Assembly (NCBI GenBank): GCA_938033695.1
Contig: CALHKE010000014.1
Coordinates: 1-37,410, forward strand
Reading direction: 5' to 3'
From: an uncultured Candidatus Saccharibacteria bacterium
Lineage (GTDB): Bacteria > Patescibacteriota > Saccharimonadia > Saccharimonadales > Saccharimonadaceae
DNA length: 37,410 nt
Shown here: in pieces, positions 7,595-15,219 of the stretch
Position numbering within the stretch: the first letter of the stretch is position 1
Layout: every line of letters begins with the position of its first letter
Notes under the pieces: model-generated
What the model was told of the DNA's origin: nothing
What the model saw: only the letters and a program-made list of their open reading frames with translations
The model's database searches: none
Translations under genes and position numbers: made by a program

Positions 7595-8212
7595 TTAGCG
7601 TGAGTAATACTCAACGATTAGTTGTTCGTTAATGCCTGCTTCGGCTTCTTCGCGTTTTGGCTTGCCAGTAATTTCGATAGTCATTTTCTTAGCATCAGAC
7701 TTCATCCAGCTGAGTGGAGTAACACCACTTGCAGCAACGATGTTGTCGAGATTCTTGAAGTATTCAGACTTTTGAGACTTAGCGCGTACTTCGAGTTTGT
7801 CACCAGCCTTCAAGCGGATTGAAGGGATGTCAACACGGCGACCGTTAAGAGTGAAGTGTCCGTGAGAGACAAGTTGGCGTGCTTGGCGACGAGTAGAAGC
7901 GAAACCAGCGCGGAAAACAACGTTATCTGCGCGGCGTTCTAGGAATTCTAGAAGGATTTCACCGGTTAGACCTTCGGCCTTTTGGGCTTCTTTCATCAAT
8001 TTAGCAAATTGTTTTTCGAGAAGACCATAGAGTCTACGAACTTTTTGCTTTTCGCGAAGTTGGGTAAGATACAAACTACCACCGCGAACTCGCATATCAC
8101 CGTGCTGACCTGGAATACCAGATTTTTTAGCCATGATTTTGTGAGCTTTTGGTGCTAGGGCAAAGCCCTCGCGACGACTTTGTTTGACAATTGGAGATTT
8201 ATCTCGTGCCAT
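7595..8212 (-). CDS. rpsD: 30S ribosomal protein S4
   Basis: A 205-residue S4 (uS4), a primary 16S rRNA binder. The S4 RNA-binding domain is clear: RADNVVFRAGFASTRRQARQ then VSHGHFTLNGRRVDIPS. The N-terminal region contains no cysteine, so it is the zinc-free form. Its start overlaps the rpsK stop by one base. It may, as in other bacteria, regulate its own operon, but no leader target was identified here. Confidence 0.98.
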   Translation of the reverse strand: MARDKSPIVKQSRREGFALAPKAHKIMAKKSGIPGQHGDMRVRGGSLYLTQLREKQKVRRLYGLLEKQFAKLMKEAQKAEGLTGEILLEFLERRADNVVFRAGFASTRRQARQLVSHGHFTLNGRRVDIPSIRLKAGDKLEVRAKSQKSEYFKNLDNIVAASGVTPLSWMKSDAKKMTIEITGKPKREEAEAGINEQLIVEYYSR

Positions 8213-8619
8213 TACGGTTTCCTCTCTCCTTTAGGACGTACACCACCATGAGCGATAGGTGTTTGGTCGGTTATACTATCAATTTTAATGCCAAGACCAG
8301 AGATAGCACGGATGGCGCTATCACGACCGAGACCGATACCCTTGACGTAAACGTCGACGGAGTTCAGACCGTGATCTTTTTTGGCGATTTCACCAGCTTT
8401 TTCAGCGGCGATTTGAGCAGCGTAAGCTGTACCCTTCTTGGAACCTCTAAAACCGTTAGCACCAGCAGATGACTGAGCGAGGACTTGGCCTTTCTTGTCG
8501 GAAATGCTGATGATAGTGTTATTAAAGGTGGCCTTGACGTGGACCTGACCAGAAGTGACAATACGCTTGCCTTTCTTGGTTTTGACTTTGACTTCTTCAG
8601 TTCTAACTTCTTCTGTCAT
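8212..8619 (-). CDS. rpsK: 30S ribosomal protein S11
   Basis: A 135-residue S11 (uS11) of the 30S platform. It has a basic N-terminal arm (KTKKGKRIVTSGQ), then HVKATFNNTIISISD, GFRGSKKGTAYAAQIAAEK and the C-terminal DQTPIAHGGVRPKGERKP. A 15-base gap separates it from rpsM and contains a weak ribosome site. Complete. Confidence 0.98.
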   Translation of the reverse strand: MTEEVRTEEVKVKTKKGKRIVTSGQVHVKATFNNTIISISDKKGQVLAQSSAGANGFRGSKKGTAYAAQIAAEKAGEIAKKDHGLNSVDVYVKGIGLGRDSAIRAISGLGIKIDSITDQTPIAHGGVRPKGERKP

Positions 8620-8634
8620 ATTTTACTCCACTAA

Positions 8635-9021
8635 CTAGGTTTTACTTGCTGCTTTTGGTTGTGTTCCACCGACCGCGATCGCCTTACCCTTACGTGTACG
8701 TGCGTTCGTACGAGTACGTTGGCCGTTGACTGGAAGACCAGCCTTGTGGCGGATACCTTTATAAGAATTGATATCCTTAATGCGTTTGATATTGTTTGTT
8801 ACGAGGCGACGCAGATCACCTTCGACTTGATATTTGCTAGAAATAATGTCGTTGATTTTCTGTTCCTCAGCCTCGGTGAGATCTTTCACCCGAGTGGTAG
8901 GCTCAATTTTGGCCTCCGCAAGGATGGCTTTTGAGGTAGTGCGTCCGATGCCAAAAACGTAAGTAAGGGCAATCCATACTTGTTTTTCGGAAGGGATGAC
9001 TACGCTAGCAATTCTTGCCAT
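8635..9021 (-). CDS. rpsM: 30S ribosomal protein S13
   Basis: A 128-residue S13 (uS13) of the 30S head, which contacts P-site tRNA and S19. It has YVFGIGRTTSKAIL, the helix-hairpin-helix region, and the C-terminal GIRHKAGLPVNGQRTRTNAR block with a basic tail. Its ATG lies two bases after the rpmJ stop. Confidence 0.98.
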   Translation of the reverse strand: MARIASVVIPSEKQVWIALTYVFGIGRTTSKAILAEAKIEPTTRVKDLTEAEEQKINDIISSKYQVEGDLRRLVTNNIKRIKDINSYKGIRHKAGLPVNGQRTRTNARTRKGKAIAVGGTQPKAASKT

Positions 9022-9023
9022 GC

Positions 9024-9140
9024 TTAACCCTGCCTTTGCTTATTCTTAGGTTTTTTCTTGTTGATGACACGCAGTACGCCTTTGCGACGAACATAGATAT
9101 CATCAGGGGAGATTTTCTTTACACTTGCACGTACTTTCAC
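9024..9140 (-). CDS. rpmJ: 50S ribosomal protein L36, zinc-free form
   Basis: A 38-residue L36 (bL36) starting with GTG, preceded by AAGGAAAGGA. It reads MKVRASVKKISPDDIYV, then RRKGVLRVINKKKPKNKQRQG. The overall pattern is unmistakable, but all four zinc ligands of the usual protein (C11, C14, C27 and the following His) are Ser, Asp, Asn and Asn here. This is therefore the C-minus form. It sits in its normal place between infA and rpsM. Confidence 0.93.
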   Translation of the reverse strand: MKVRASVKKISPDDIYVRRKGVLRVINKKKPKNKQRQG

Positions 9141-9228
9141 TGTGTAAAAATCCTTTCCTTGTTAATCTATTTCAGGTACTAATGAAAAAGCGGAATTTTT
9201 TTCAGAGTTCGCCAAAATAGGGTTGATA

Positions 9229-9450
9229 TTATTTAAGGCGGAAGCTGATACGGCCCTTCGTAAGATCGTAAGGGGTAAGTTCAACCTCAACCTTGTCACC
9301 TGGCACAAGACGGATAAAGTTTTTGCGCATTTTTCCGCTCATGTGCGCAATAATAATATGACCATTCTCAAGTTCTACTCGAAATTGAGTATTTGGTAAT
9401 GCATCGACGACAGTGCCGCCTAATTTGATCACTTCCTTTTGACTAGCCAT
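9229..9450 (-). CDS. infA: Translation initiation factor IF-1
   Basis: A 73-residue S1-fold OB protein that binds the ribosomal A site during initiation. It has FRVELENGHIIIAHMSGKMRK, IRLVPGDKVEVELTPYDLTKG and the end RISFRLK, all characteristic. It is the first gene of the infA-rpmJ-rpsM-rpsK-rpsD-rpoA-rplQ-rplM-rpsI run. The -10 box lies 13 bases before the ATG, so the mRNA leader should be only about six bases with no proper Shine-Dalgarno sequence. Confidence 0.97.
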   Translation of the reverse strand: MASQKEVIKLGGTVVDALPNTQFRVELENGHIIIAHMSGKMRKNFIRLVPGDKVEVELTPYDLTKGRISFRLK

Positions 9451-9463
9451 AAATTATTTACCT

Positions 9464-9492
9464 ATTTTACCAGAGATTTTTAAAAATGTAAA
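9464..9492 (-). promoter_or_regulatory. Promoter of the infA-rpoA operon
   Basis: TTTACA-17-TAAAAT on the minus strand, 13 bases before the infA start codon. Confidence 0.6.
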
Positions 9493-9542
9493 GAGGTTAA
9501 AATCTGAGAATTTGATGTTAAAATTAATAAAAAGGAGGTAAA

Positions 9543-9842
9543 GTGTCTGGGGAGAGACTATCGAATTCTAATAGTCAAAATAAAAATACGAGCGCGTTTG
9601 ATGATTTTGCGGAACGCGTGAAGCGTGAACAGGAGTTTGTCGAGCGAAGACGTGAAGATACAAGACACTGGGCGCGTTACTATGTGGGGGCGGAGCAAGC
9701 TTTTGATCGAAGAGTGAAAGATAATAAAATATCGGAAACTGAATTTATGAAATGGGAAGATGAAGTGGGTGGAGCTTTTTTCAAAATGAAAGAAGCCGAA
9801 TATGATGCCTGCTATACTTCGAAATACGAAAAAAGATCGTGA
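9543..9842 (+). CDS. Unknown protein, first half of a possibly frameshifted gene
   Basis: A 99-residue, strongly charged, helical protein starting with GTG behind a perfect AAAGGAGG. It has a Ser/Asn-rich N-terminus, then a helix-forming stretch rich in Glu/Arg (about 20-99). The frame stops at TGA immediately after an A6 run (9829-9834). Downstream, the +1 frame stays open for another 180 codons. If one A is dropped, the two frames join smoothly (YEK-DREERIG) into a protein of about 280 residues. The two ORFs may therefore be one gene with an indel or slippage, or two overlapping genes. No family is recognised. Confidence 0.65.
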   Translation: MSGERLSNSNSQNKNTSAFDDFAERVKREQEFVERRREDTRHWARYYVGAEQAFDRRVKDNKISETEFMKWEDEVGGAFFKMKEAEYDACYTSKYEKRS

Positions 9843-10383
9843 GGAAAGAATTGGTATTTCTACTGATACTAAACTAATGACAGTTGAAATATATGCAGGG
9901 AATTTTTATCAAGAACAAAAAGAAGCTTTAGGCCAAAAAATTTTAGAAAATGAGAATGTAGCTGAAAGGGAGGAGCATTCTAAGATTTTTAAAGAGTTAC
10001 ACAAAAAGAATGGACTACACATTCAGTCAAAAACAGATTTCGAGACTAAAAATTATGATGTGAGTGCCTATGACGAGCACCGGAGAAATGCACATAATAG
10101 TTTGATTCTCAAATTAAATGAGCTTAATAAATTGGCTGACTATTATGGCGTACGTAGATTTACCTTTAGAAATTTTCTAATTAATGGGGGAGATTATGAT
10201 GAGCATGCCGATATTTTTAAGGATACTGACGCGAGGTATGAGTCTGATCGTAGTATGGTGGAGGGCTATATGAGACGAGCTTTTGAACAAGATTATAAGG
10301 ATGCAGAAAAAGATGGTACCTTAAGAACTAGTCTATCTAATCAATCTAAAACGGCTTATTTTCATAATTTGGGTGAAGATTAA
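9802..10383 (+). CDS. Unknown protein, second half of a possibly frameshifted gene
   Basis: An open frame of up to 193 residues, overlapping the previous ORF by 41 bases. No start with a good ribosome site is visible: the ATGs at 9802 and 9877 both lack one, which supports a fusion with the upstream frame across the A6 run at 9829-9834. The protein is charged and soluble, with segments NSLILKLNELNKLADYYGVR and YMRRAFEQDYKDAEKDG, and no membrane segment. No recognised domain. Real coding content is likely from its length and composition. Confidence 0.6.
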   Translation: MMPAILRNTKKDREERIGISTDTKLMTVEIYAGNFYQEQKEALGQKILENENVAEREEHSKIFKELHKKNGLHIQSKTDFETKNYDVSAYDEHRRNAHNSLILKLNELNKLADYYGVRRFTFRNFLINGGDYDEHADIFKDTDARYESDRSMVEGYMRRAFEQDYKDAEKDGTLRTSLSNQSKTAYFHNLGED

Positions 10384-10406
10384 AAATGCCCCAGCTAAAC
10401 TGGGGC
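10382..10406 (-). terminator. Intrinsic terminator
   Basis: GCCCCAG-CTAAA-CTGGGGC (7-bp perfect stem) followed on the minus strand by ATTTTTA. It serves the minus-strand gene at 10428 and lies between convergent genes. Confidence 0.8.
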
Positions 10407-10427
10407 GAGAGGTTAGTAAGAGGAGTA

Positions 10428-10679
10428 TTAGCAGGTGAATTCCCGCATTTCACGTTGGGTGAAAGCATAGGCGTATTCTTCTAATTCGTCCTCTTCGGGT
10501 GTAACTTTGCAGTATTCTGCAAACTGACTAATTAATAGTTGCTTTTCTTTCTCAGTGAGAAATTTTGGTCCCGCACAACGAAGGGCGGAAAAGGCATCTG
10601 ATAGTAGAAGATTTCTGAAGACTTCATCCCTGAAAACGTCTTCGGGTATTGCGTAAACAATTTTTTGAATTCTGGTCAT
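10428..10679 (-). CDS. Small acidic protein, unknown
   Basis: An 83-residue soluble protein without membrane segments. It has a central LTEKEKQLLISQFAEYCK helix-like stretch, a very acidic stretch (PEEDELEEY), and Cys at positions about 35, 57 and the last residue. GAGGTG lies just before the ATG. It is a single-gene unit with a near-consensus promoter and its own terminator, so it is probably well expressed. I do not recognise a family. Confidence 0.7.
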   Translation of the reverse strand: MTRIQKIVYAIPEDVFRDEVFRNLLLSDAFSALRCAGPKFLTEKEKQLLISQFAEYCKVTPEEDELEEYAYAFTQREMREFTC

Positions 10680-10764
10680 GGTTTCACCTCGAATTTCGTA
10701 GTCTGCTTCCCTGCAAAGTTAAAATGTGCGATATAAAATACATATTCAAAAAGAATATTATGAT

Positions 10765-10793
10765 ATGATATCACTATTTGTAAATTTTGTCAA
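10765..10793 (-). promoter_or_regulatory. Promoter of the small acidic protein gene
   Basis: Perfect TTGACA, 17-base spacer, TATCAT. The leader to the ATG at 10679 is about 80 bases. Confidence 0.65.
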
Positions 10794-10855
10794 GAATAAA
10801 GATTATGCTTATGGGGTGATAATAATTTCATGGTTAGATTACGATTATTAATAAC

Positions 10856-11572
10856 CTACTGGTTTTGTTTGGTGGTCTCTTGCACGAGAGTGGCACGGAG
10901 GAATTGACGAGAAAGATAGGTCTTCTGGACGTCAGACCAGGCGCCGGTACAGGTAATAATGCTAATGGAATCTTGGCCAGTGACTGGTGATTCGAGCATA
11001 GCAGACATTTTTTCATTGGCTTCAGCTAGGGCTACGGTTTGGTTTTCGTAGACGCGATAGGTGAGTTTGGTGCCATCGCCCATTTCGATTTGAATCAGGT
11101 CGCCTGCGACGAGGTTGTTTAGATGTTTAAACACGCCAGCGGCGGTAGGTCCACCGTTATGACCGACGAAGAGCGCGGTCTTACCAGTGAGTGGAGGAAG
11201 GGTGCCGGTGTACCATCCTACATCGAAAATACTGTTCGGGGTGCTGATAGCACCTTTTCCGGTTAATCCGACTGGCAAAATACGAGCGTTTTTGACGCCG
11301 AGCTTCTCAATGCTCATAAAGCGAGGCTTATCATAAGCGACAGAATAAGAATTGGTCTTATCTTCGGAAATTGGAGTTTCATCCACGGAAGCTTGGTCGG
11401 TTTCGAGATCGAGGTTGGATTTCGGGAGCATTCTTTCACTACCTTCTTTGGATCTGTAATAATGGTCTTCCCAGAAATATAGACGCGCGGTGACTATGGC
11501 AAAAATCAGAGCTAAGATAATAAATGGTAGATTGATGAGGATTTTAGATTTTGATTTAACTTCGAGAGACAT
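10856..11572 (-). CDS. Sortase (class E/F-like)
   Basis: A 238-residue membrane-anchored transpeptidase that joins secreted proteins carrying a sorting motif to a surface acceptor. One N-terminal membrane helix (about 10-29) is followed by a low-complexity linker and the sortase barrel. The catalytic set is visible: H138 in FVGHNG, C208 in IITCTG, and Arg in LSRQFLRA (R222 or R226). The gene follows secY by 14 bases with GGGTGGG before the ATG, so it is co-transcribed with the secretion channel. No sortase substrate is seen in the window. The exact class is uncertain. Confidence 0.9.
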   Translation of the reverse strand: MSLEVKSKSKILINLPFIILALIFAIVTARLYFWEDHYYRSKEGSERMLPKSNLDLETDQASVDETPISEDKTNSYSVAYDKPRFMSIEKLGVKNARILPVGLTGKGAISTPNSIFDVGWYTGTLPPLTGKTALFVGHNGGPTAAGVFKHLNNLVAGDLIQIEMGDGTKLTYRVYENQTVALAEANEKMSAMLESPVTGQDSISIITCTGAWSDVQKTYLSRQFLRATLVQETTKQNQ

Positions 11573-11586
11573 CCCACCCAGCTTTC

Positions 11587-13002
11587 TTATTTATAATCGT
11601 CGTAAGTTACCATAAGAGCGCGTGAATCAAGTTGACGGAGATTTTCGAGGGCTACGGTCACTACGATGAGAAGTCCGGTGCCAGATAGGGAGAGTCCCAT
11701 CGGAGCGTCGCTAAGCATGATGGCGACATAGTCAGTAATGAATGGAATCATGGCAATAAAGCCAAGTGCAAGAGCACCGAATAAATTGAGACGGGTCATG
11801 ACTTTTTCTAGATAATTAGCCGTAGTCATACCAGGGCGGACACCTTCGATGAAGCCACCTTGTTTTTGAAGATTGTCAGCAATTTCTTTGGTATTGAAGA
11901 TAATGGAAGTGTAGAAGTAGGTAAAGAGGACCACGAGCAGGAAGTAGAGGGCTGGGTAAATAAACCAACGTTCGTTGATGCCGTTTGGATAAAGGGTTTT
12001 GAAATTGGAAGCGTTTGGCATGGTGAAAATTTCACTAATAGTTTTAGCCATAGCATTTTCCTTATCCATGCTGGAAATCAATTGTCCGACGAGGGCTGGG
12101 AGTGAGAGGAAGGCGGTAGCGAAGATAACTGGCACTACGCCGGCCGAGATAAGCTTCAAAGGCAGAATAGATTTGATGCCACCATAGGCACTGTTGCCGT
12201 GAATGCGTTTGGCGTAGTTGATAGTGATAATGCGTTGAGCTTCATTAAGCTTGACGAGCCAGTAAAGAATCAGAATGACGACAACCAAGAGGGCTAGGGC
12301 GACCCAGAACAGGACTGGGTTGACTGGTAGATTTAACCAACCGAAAAGATTCAGTGAGCCATTTTTTGTATCGAAGAGTTGTTGGCCGAGTGAGCCAAGA
12401 GTGCTTGGGAATTGAGAAATGATACTGGCAAAAATAATCATAGAGATACCATTACCGATACCCTGTTCGGTAATAAGTTCGCCGAGCCACATCAAGATAA
12501 TGGATCCAGCGGTCATAGTGATGACTGAAACCACCCAGTCGCGAGGAGTTGGGGTGAAACTGAGAGTATTCGAGGAGACCACAGATTGGTAAAGAATGTA
12601 AATATAGGCAATAGATTGGACTACGGCTAGCGGTACGGCGAGCATACGAGTCCATTGATTGATTTTACGACGACCAGTTTCACCATCTTCGGAAAGTTCT
12701 TCGAGGCTTGGGATAGCTTTGCTAAGAAGCTGGAAGACGATAGAAGAGGTGATGTATGGAGAAAGCCCGACTAAGATAATGGAGAAGGAGGCAAGGCCAC
12801 CACCTGAAATTAAGTTAATAAAACCGGTGAAATCTGACTTGGAGATCAAGCTGGAAACGGCATCCTTGAAGGTCTTGGCGTCGCCCATTGGCACAGGGAT
12901 GTGTGCGAGTAAGCGGTAAGCAACCAAAATACCTAACACGATAAAAATGCGTTTCAGCATGTCTTTGTTTTTTAGAGATTTCAAAATCGTCTTAAAATGC
13001 AT
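11587..13002 (-). CDS. secY: Preprotein translocase subunit SecY
   Basis: A 471-residue multi-spanning channel protein of the Sec translocon with about ten membrane helices. Visible family features include GGGLASFSIILVGLSPYITSSI near the N-terminus, GNGISMIIFASI in the middle, and FIEGVRPGMTTANYLEKVMTR with ALENLRQLDSRALM at the C-terminus. Unlike in most bacteria, adk and map do not follow; the next gene is a sortase. A terminator-like hairpin and a separate promoter lie between rplO and secY, so secY may be regulated apart from the ribosomal genes. Confidence 0.97.
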   Translation of the reverse strand: MHFKTILKSLKNKDMLKRIFIVLGILVAYRLLAHIPVPMGDAKTFKDAVSSLISKSDFTGFINLISGGGLASFSIILVGLSPYITSSIVFQLLSKAIPSLEELSEDGETGRRKINQWTRMLAVPLAVVQSIAYIYILYQSVVSSNTLSFTPTPRDWVVSVITMTAGSIILMWLGELITEQGIGNGISMIIFASIISQFPSTLGSLGQQLFDTKNGSLNLFGWLNLPVNPVLFWVALALLVVVILILYWLVKLNEAQRIITINYAKRIHGNSAYGGIKSILPLKLISAGVVPVIFATAFLSLPALVGQLISSMDKENAMAKTISEIFTMPNASNFKTLYPNGINERWFIYPALYFLLVVLFTYFYTSIIFNTKEIADNLQKQGGFIEGVRPGMTTANYLEKVMTRLNLFGALALGFIAMIPFITDYVAIMLSDAPMGLSLSGTGLLIVVTVALENLRQLDSRALMVTYDDYK

Positions 13003-13026
13003 GGAATCCTCTCTATTTATTAATCT

Positions 13027-13055
13027 ATATTACCATGTTTACCTAAGTTTTTAAA
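13027..13055 (-). promoter_or_regulatory. Probable secY promoter
   Basis: TTTAAA-17-TAATAT on the minus strand, just downstream of the hairpin after rplO. A GAGAGG ribosome site follows before secY. Confidence 0.4.
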
Positions 13056-13056
13056 G

Positions 13057-13080
13057 ATAAAAAATAACCCCCGGGTTATT
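13057..13080 (-). terminator. Terminator or attenuator between rplO and secY
   Basis: AATAACCC / GGGTTATT (13063-13070 with 13073-13080) followed by a T run on the minus strand. The very tight loop means the inner pairs may be open. Confidence 0.65.
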
Positions 13081-13102
13081 TACGAGGGTTATTTTGGACT
13101 AA

Positions 13103-13567
13103 TTAGTCGTTTTGCTTTTTTAAGCGCTTTGGCACTGGATTCTTAGTGAATGAACCACCAGCTTTTTTGAGCATTTCGAGACCAGATTTAGAGATAAATT
13201 GGGTTTCGAGATCAATTTTACTGTTAAGTTCACCACGGGTGATAACCTTGACCTCGACGAATGGACTAGAGATAAGACCATTTTCGAAAAGGGTGAAGTT
13301 ATCGACCTTGCCAGAAAGAGCGTTAAGAACGTCAGTGTATACGACTTCAGCCTTGGCATGGATAGACTTGAAACCTTTGAGCTTAGGTACAGCTTGCATC
13401 ATAGCGCGCTGACCACCCATGAAGGTAGCAGGCATCTTGCGGTGACCAGTACGGGCTTTTTGACCTTTGGTACCACGACCAGCAGTCTTACCACGACCAG
13501 CGGCAATACCACGGCCAGCACGAGTTGGGCGGGTATTAGCTTCAACGATTAGATCATTGTATTTCAT
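13103..13567 (-). CDS. rplO: 50S ribosomal protein L15
   Basis: A 154-residue L15 (uL15). The glycine/arginine-rich N-terminal arm (RAGRGIAAGRGKTAGRGTKG, then QKARTGH) penetrates 23S rRNA in the family; the globular part has FMGGQRAMMQAVPKLKGF. The start at 13567 overlaps the rpsE stop by one base and has GGAGAG upstream. L30 (rpmD), which normally sits between S5 and L15, is absent. Confidence 0.97.
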   Translation of the reverse strand: MKYNDLIVEANTRPTRAGRGIAAGRGKTAGRGTKGQKARTGHRKMPATFMGGQRAMMQAVPKLKGFKSIHAKAEVVYTDVLNALSGKVDNFTLFENGLISSPFVEVKVITRGELNSKIDLETQFISKSGLEMLKKAGGSFTKNPVPKRLKKQND

Positions 13568-14205
13568 TACTTGCTCTCCTTTTCTTTGGTAGCAGTAGTA
13601 TTCCACTTGGAACGTGGAACCTGGGCTTTGAGACCATCGATAACGGCGTAAGCGATGTTGACCTTGTTGGTAGAACCGAGAGACTTGGAAATCAAGTTCT
13701 TGATACCAGTTAAACCAATTACGGAACGAACGATACTACCGGCGATAATACCAGTACCAGGGGCAGCTGGTTTCATTAAGACGTGAGCACCGGTAACTTT
13801 GGTTTCCACTTCGTGGCAGATAGTTTCGCCAGACATGTGGAAGGTTACCATGTTTTTCTTAGCTACACGGGTAGCTTTTTGAACAGCGGAGGTAACATCG
13901 GCGCCTTTAGCGACACCTACACCAACTTTGTTTTTCTTATTTCCAATAGCAACAAGAGCTTTGAAGCGCATACGGCGACCACCTTTAACGGTGCGAGAAA
14001 CACGGTCGATATTGATAGTGATTTCTTCAAATTCCTTTGGTGCAGCTTCACCACGGACGCGATCACGGCGATTATTGCGGCGCATTGGGCGGCCAGCCAT
14101 ATCGCGAGTTTGCTTGGTGGCAGCGACATCGTCAGACATTTTGAGGGTGCCGGCTTTGTTCACTACTTTTGGTTGCTTAGGAGCGGTAGAATTTGCTTCG
14201 GCCAT
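13567..14205 (-). CDS. rpsE: 30S ribosomal protein S5
   Basis: A 212-residue S5 (uS5), involved in mRNA entry and decoding fidelity. The core starts at FEEITINIDRVSRTVKGGRR and has NKKNKVGVGVAKGADVTSAV and PAAPGTGIIAGSIVRSVI. An N-terminal extension of about 50 residues, rich in Ala/Asn then Arg, precedes it. The start at 14205 (GGAG upstream) is preferred to an ATG 11 codons earlier that overlaps rplR. Confidence 0.97.
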   Translation of the reverse strand: MAEANSTAPKQPKVVNKAGTLKMSDDVAATKQTRDMAGRPMRRNNRRDRVRGEAAPKEFEEITINIDRVSRTVKGGRRMRFKALVAIGNKKNKVGVGVAKGADVTSAVQKATRVAKKNMVTFHMSGETICHEVETKVTGAHVLMKPAAPGTGIIAGSIVRSVIGLTGIKNLISKSLGSTNKVNIAYAVIDGLKAQVPRSKWNTTATKEKESK

Positions 14206-14206
14206 A

Positions 14207-14536
14207 TTAGAACTCCAATCCTTCCTTACGAGCTGCATCGGCTAGAGCTGACATGCGGCCAGCGTAGGCGAAAGCACCACGATCGAATACAACTTTTGTG
14301 ATATTTGCTTTTTTAGCTTTTTTGGCAATTTCTTCACCAATTTTAGCGGCTTTTTCAGTCTTGGAACCGGTTAGCTTGGTGCCAACAGTGGTAGCGGAGA
14401 CTAAAGTAGTCATGGTGTCGTCATTGATAATTTGAGCAGAAACGTGAAGATTACTGATGTTAACGCTCAAGCGTGGGCGAACTTCAGTACCATGAATTTT
14501 TGCACGGGTACGTTTTTGGCGATACAACTTGTTCAT
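14207..14536 (-). CDS. rplR: 50S ribosomal protein L18
   Basis: A 109-residue L18 (uL18), which binds 5S rRNA. It has the basic N-terminal arm LYRQKRTRAKIHG, RPRLSVNISNLHVSAQIIND, and the C-terminal VVFDRGAFAYAGRMSALADA with AARKEGLEF. One-base overlap with the end of rplF. Confidence 0.97.
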   Translation of the reverse strand: MNKLYRQKRTRAKIHGTEVRPRLSVNISNLHVSAQIINDDTMTTLVSATTVGTKLTGSKTEKAAKIGEEIAKKAKKANITKVVFDRGAFAYAGRMSALADAARKEGLEF

Positions 14537-15072
14537 TATTTCTTCCCTGCCTTTCCAGCCTTGCGAAGGATTACTTCGTCAGCATATTTAATACCTTTAC
14601 CCTTGTATGGTTCAGGTTTCTTGAAGGCGCGAATTTCAGCAGCAACTTGACCAACTTTTTGTTTGTCAATGCCGGAAACAATGATTTCCATCTTGTTAGT
14701 TTTTAATTCGATACCTTCTGGGGCTACGTATTTCACTGGGTGGGAGAAACCAAGAGACATCTCAATTTCTTTTGGACCACCGGAAAGACGATAACCGACA
14801 CCATTGATTTCAAGTTTTTTCTCGAAACCTTTGGAAACACCAGTAACGGCGTTGTTTAGAAGTGCGCGTTGTAGACCATGCCAGGCACGAGCTTCAGCTT
14901 CGTCGTTCTCACGAGTAACGATAATCTGACCGTCTTCGACCTTAGTCACAACGAATTTTTGCACAGGAACCTCGAGTGAACCTTTTGGTCCAGCAACAGT
15001 AATGAACTGTTCGCCGACCGTGATTGTCACTCCTGCAGGAATCTGTACAGGTTGTTTTCCGATACGACTCAT
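14536..15072 (-). CDS. rplF: 50S ribosomal protein L6
   Basis: A 178-residue L6 (uL6), close to the factor-binding site of the large subunit. It begins MSRIGKQPVQIPAGVTITVG; the C-terminal signature PEPYKGKGIKYADEVILRKA is intact, as is a basic tail. In most bacteria it directly follows rpsH. Here a 4-kb block of unrelated genes lies between them, and rplF has acquired its own promoter. Confidence 0.97.
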   Translation of the reverse strand: MSRIGKQPVQIPAGVTITVGEQFITVAGPKGSLEVPVQKFVVTKVEDGQIIVTRENDEAEARAWHGLQRALLNNAVTGVSKGFEKKLEINGVGYRLSGGPKEIEMSLGFSHPVKYVAPEGIELKTNKMEIIVSGIDKQKVGQVAAEIRAFKKPEPYKGKGIKYADEVILRKAGKAGKK

Positions 15073-15099
15073 ATCTTCCTTTCAATTAATATTCGGTTA

Positions 15100-15128
15100 A
15101 TTTTAACATAATTTAGGTCTTAATTCAA
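15100..15128 (-). promoter_or_regulatory. Promoter of rplF-rplR-rpsE-rplO
   Basis: TTGAAT-17-TAAAAT on the minus strand. The predicted start lies about 20 bases before the rplF ATG. It restarts transcription of the interrupted spc operon. Confidence 0.65.
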
Positions 15129-15130
15129 GA

Positions 15131-15169
15131 TAAAAAATAAAAAATACCCCCGCCAAATGGAAGGGGGTA
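15131..15169 (-). terminator. Intrinsic terminator
   Basis: TACCCCC / GGGGGTA (15145-15151 with 15163-15169), followed on the minus strand by a long T-rich tract. It ends the membrane-protein gene at 15220. Confidence 0.8.
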
Positions 15170-15219
15170 TAAATAAAATTTTACTTAGTTAACAGACTAG
15201 ATAGCAATAAGATACTTTT

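Noticed and set aside
10800..10855. Terminator after the sortase gene
   Set aside because: Only a weak GGTTA/TAACC pairing with a long loop and no T run; not strong enough to call.
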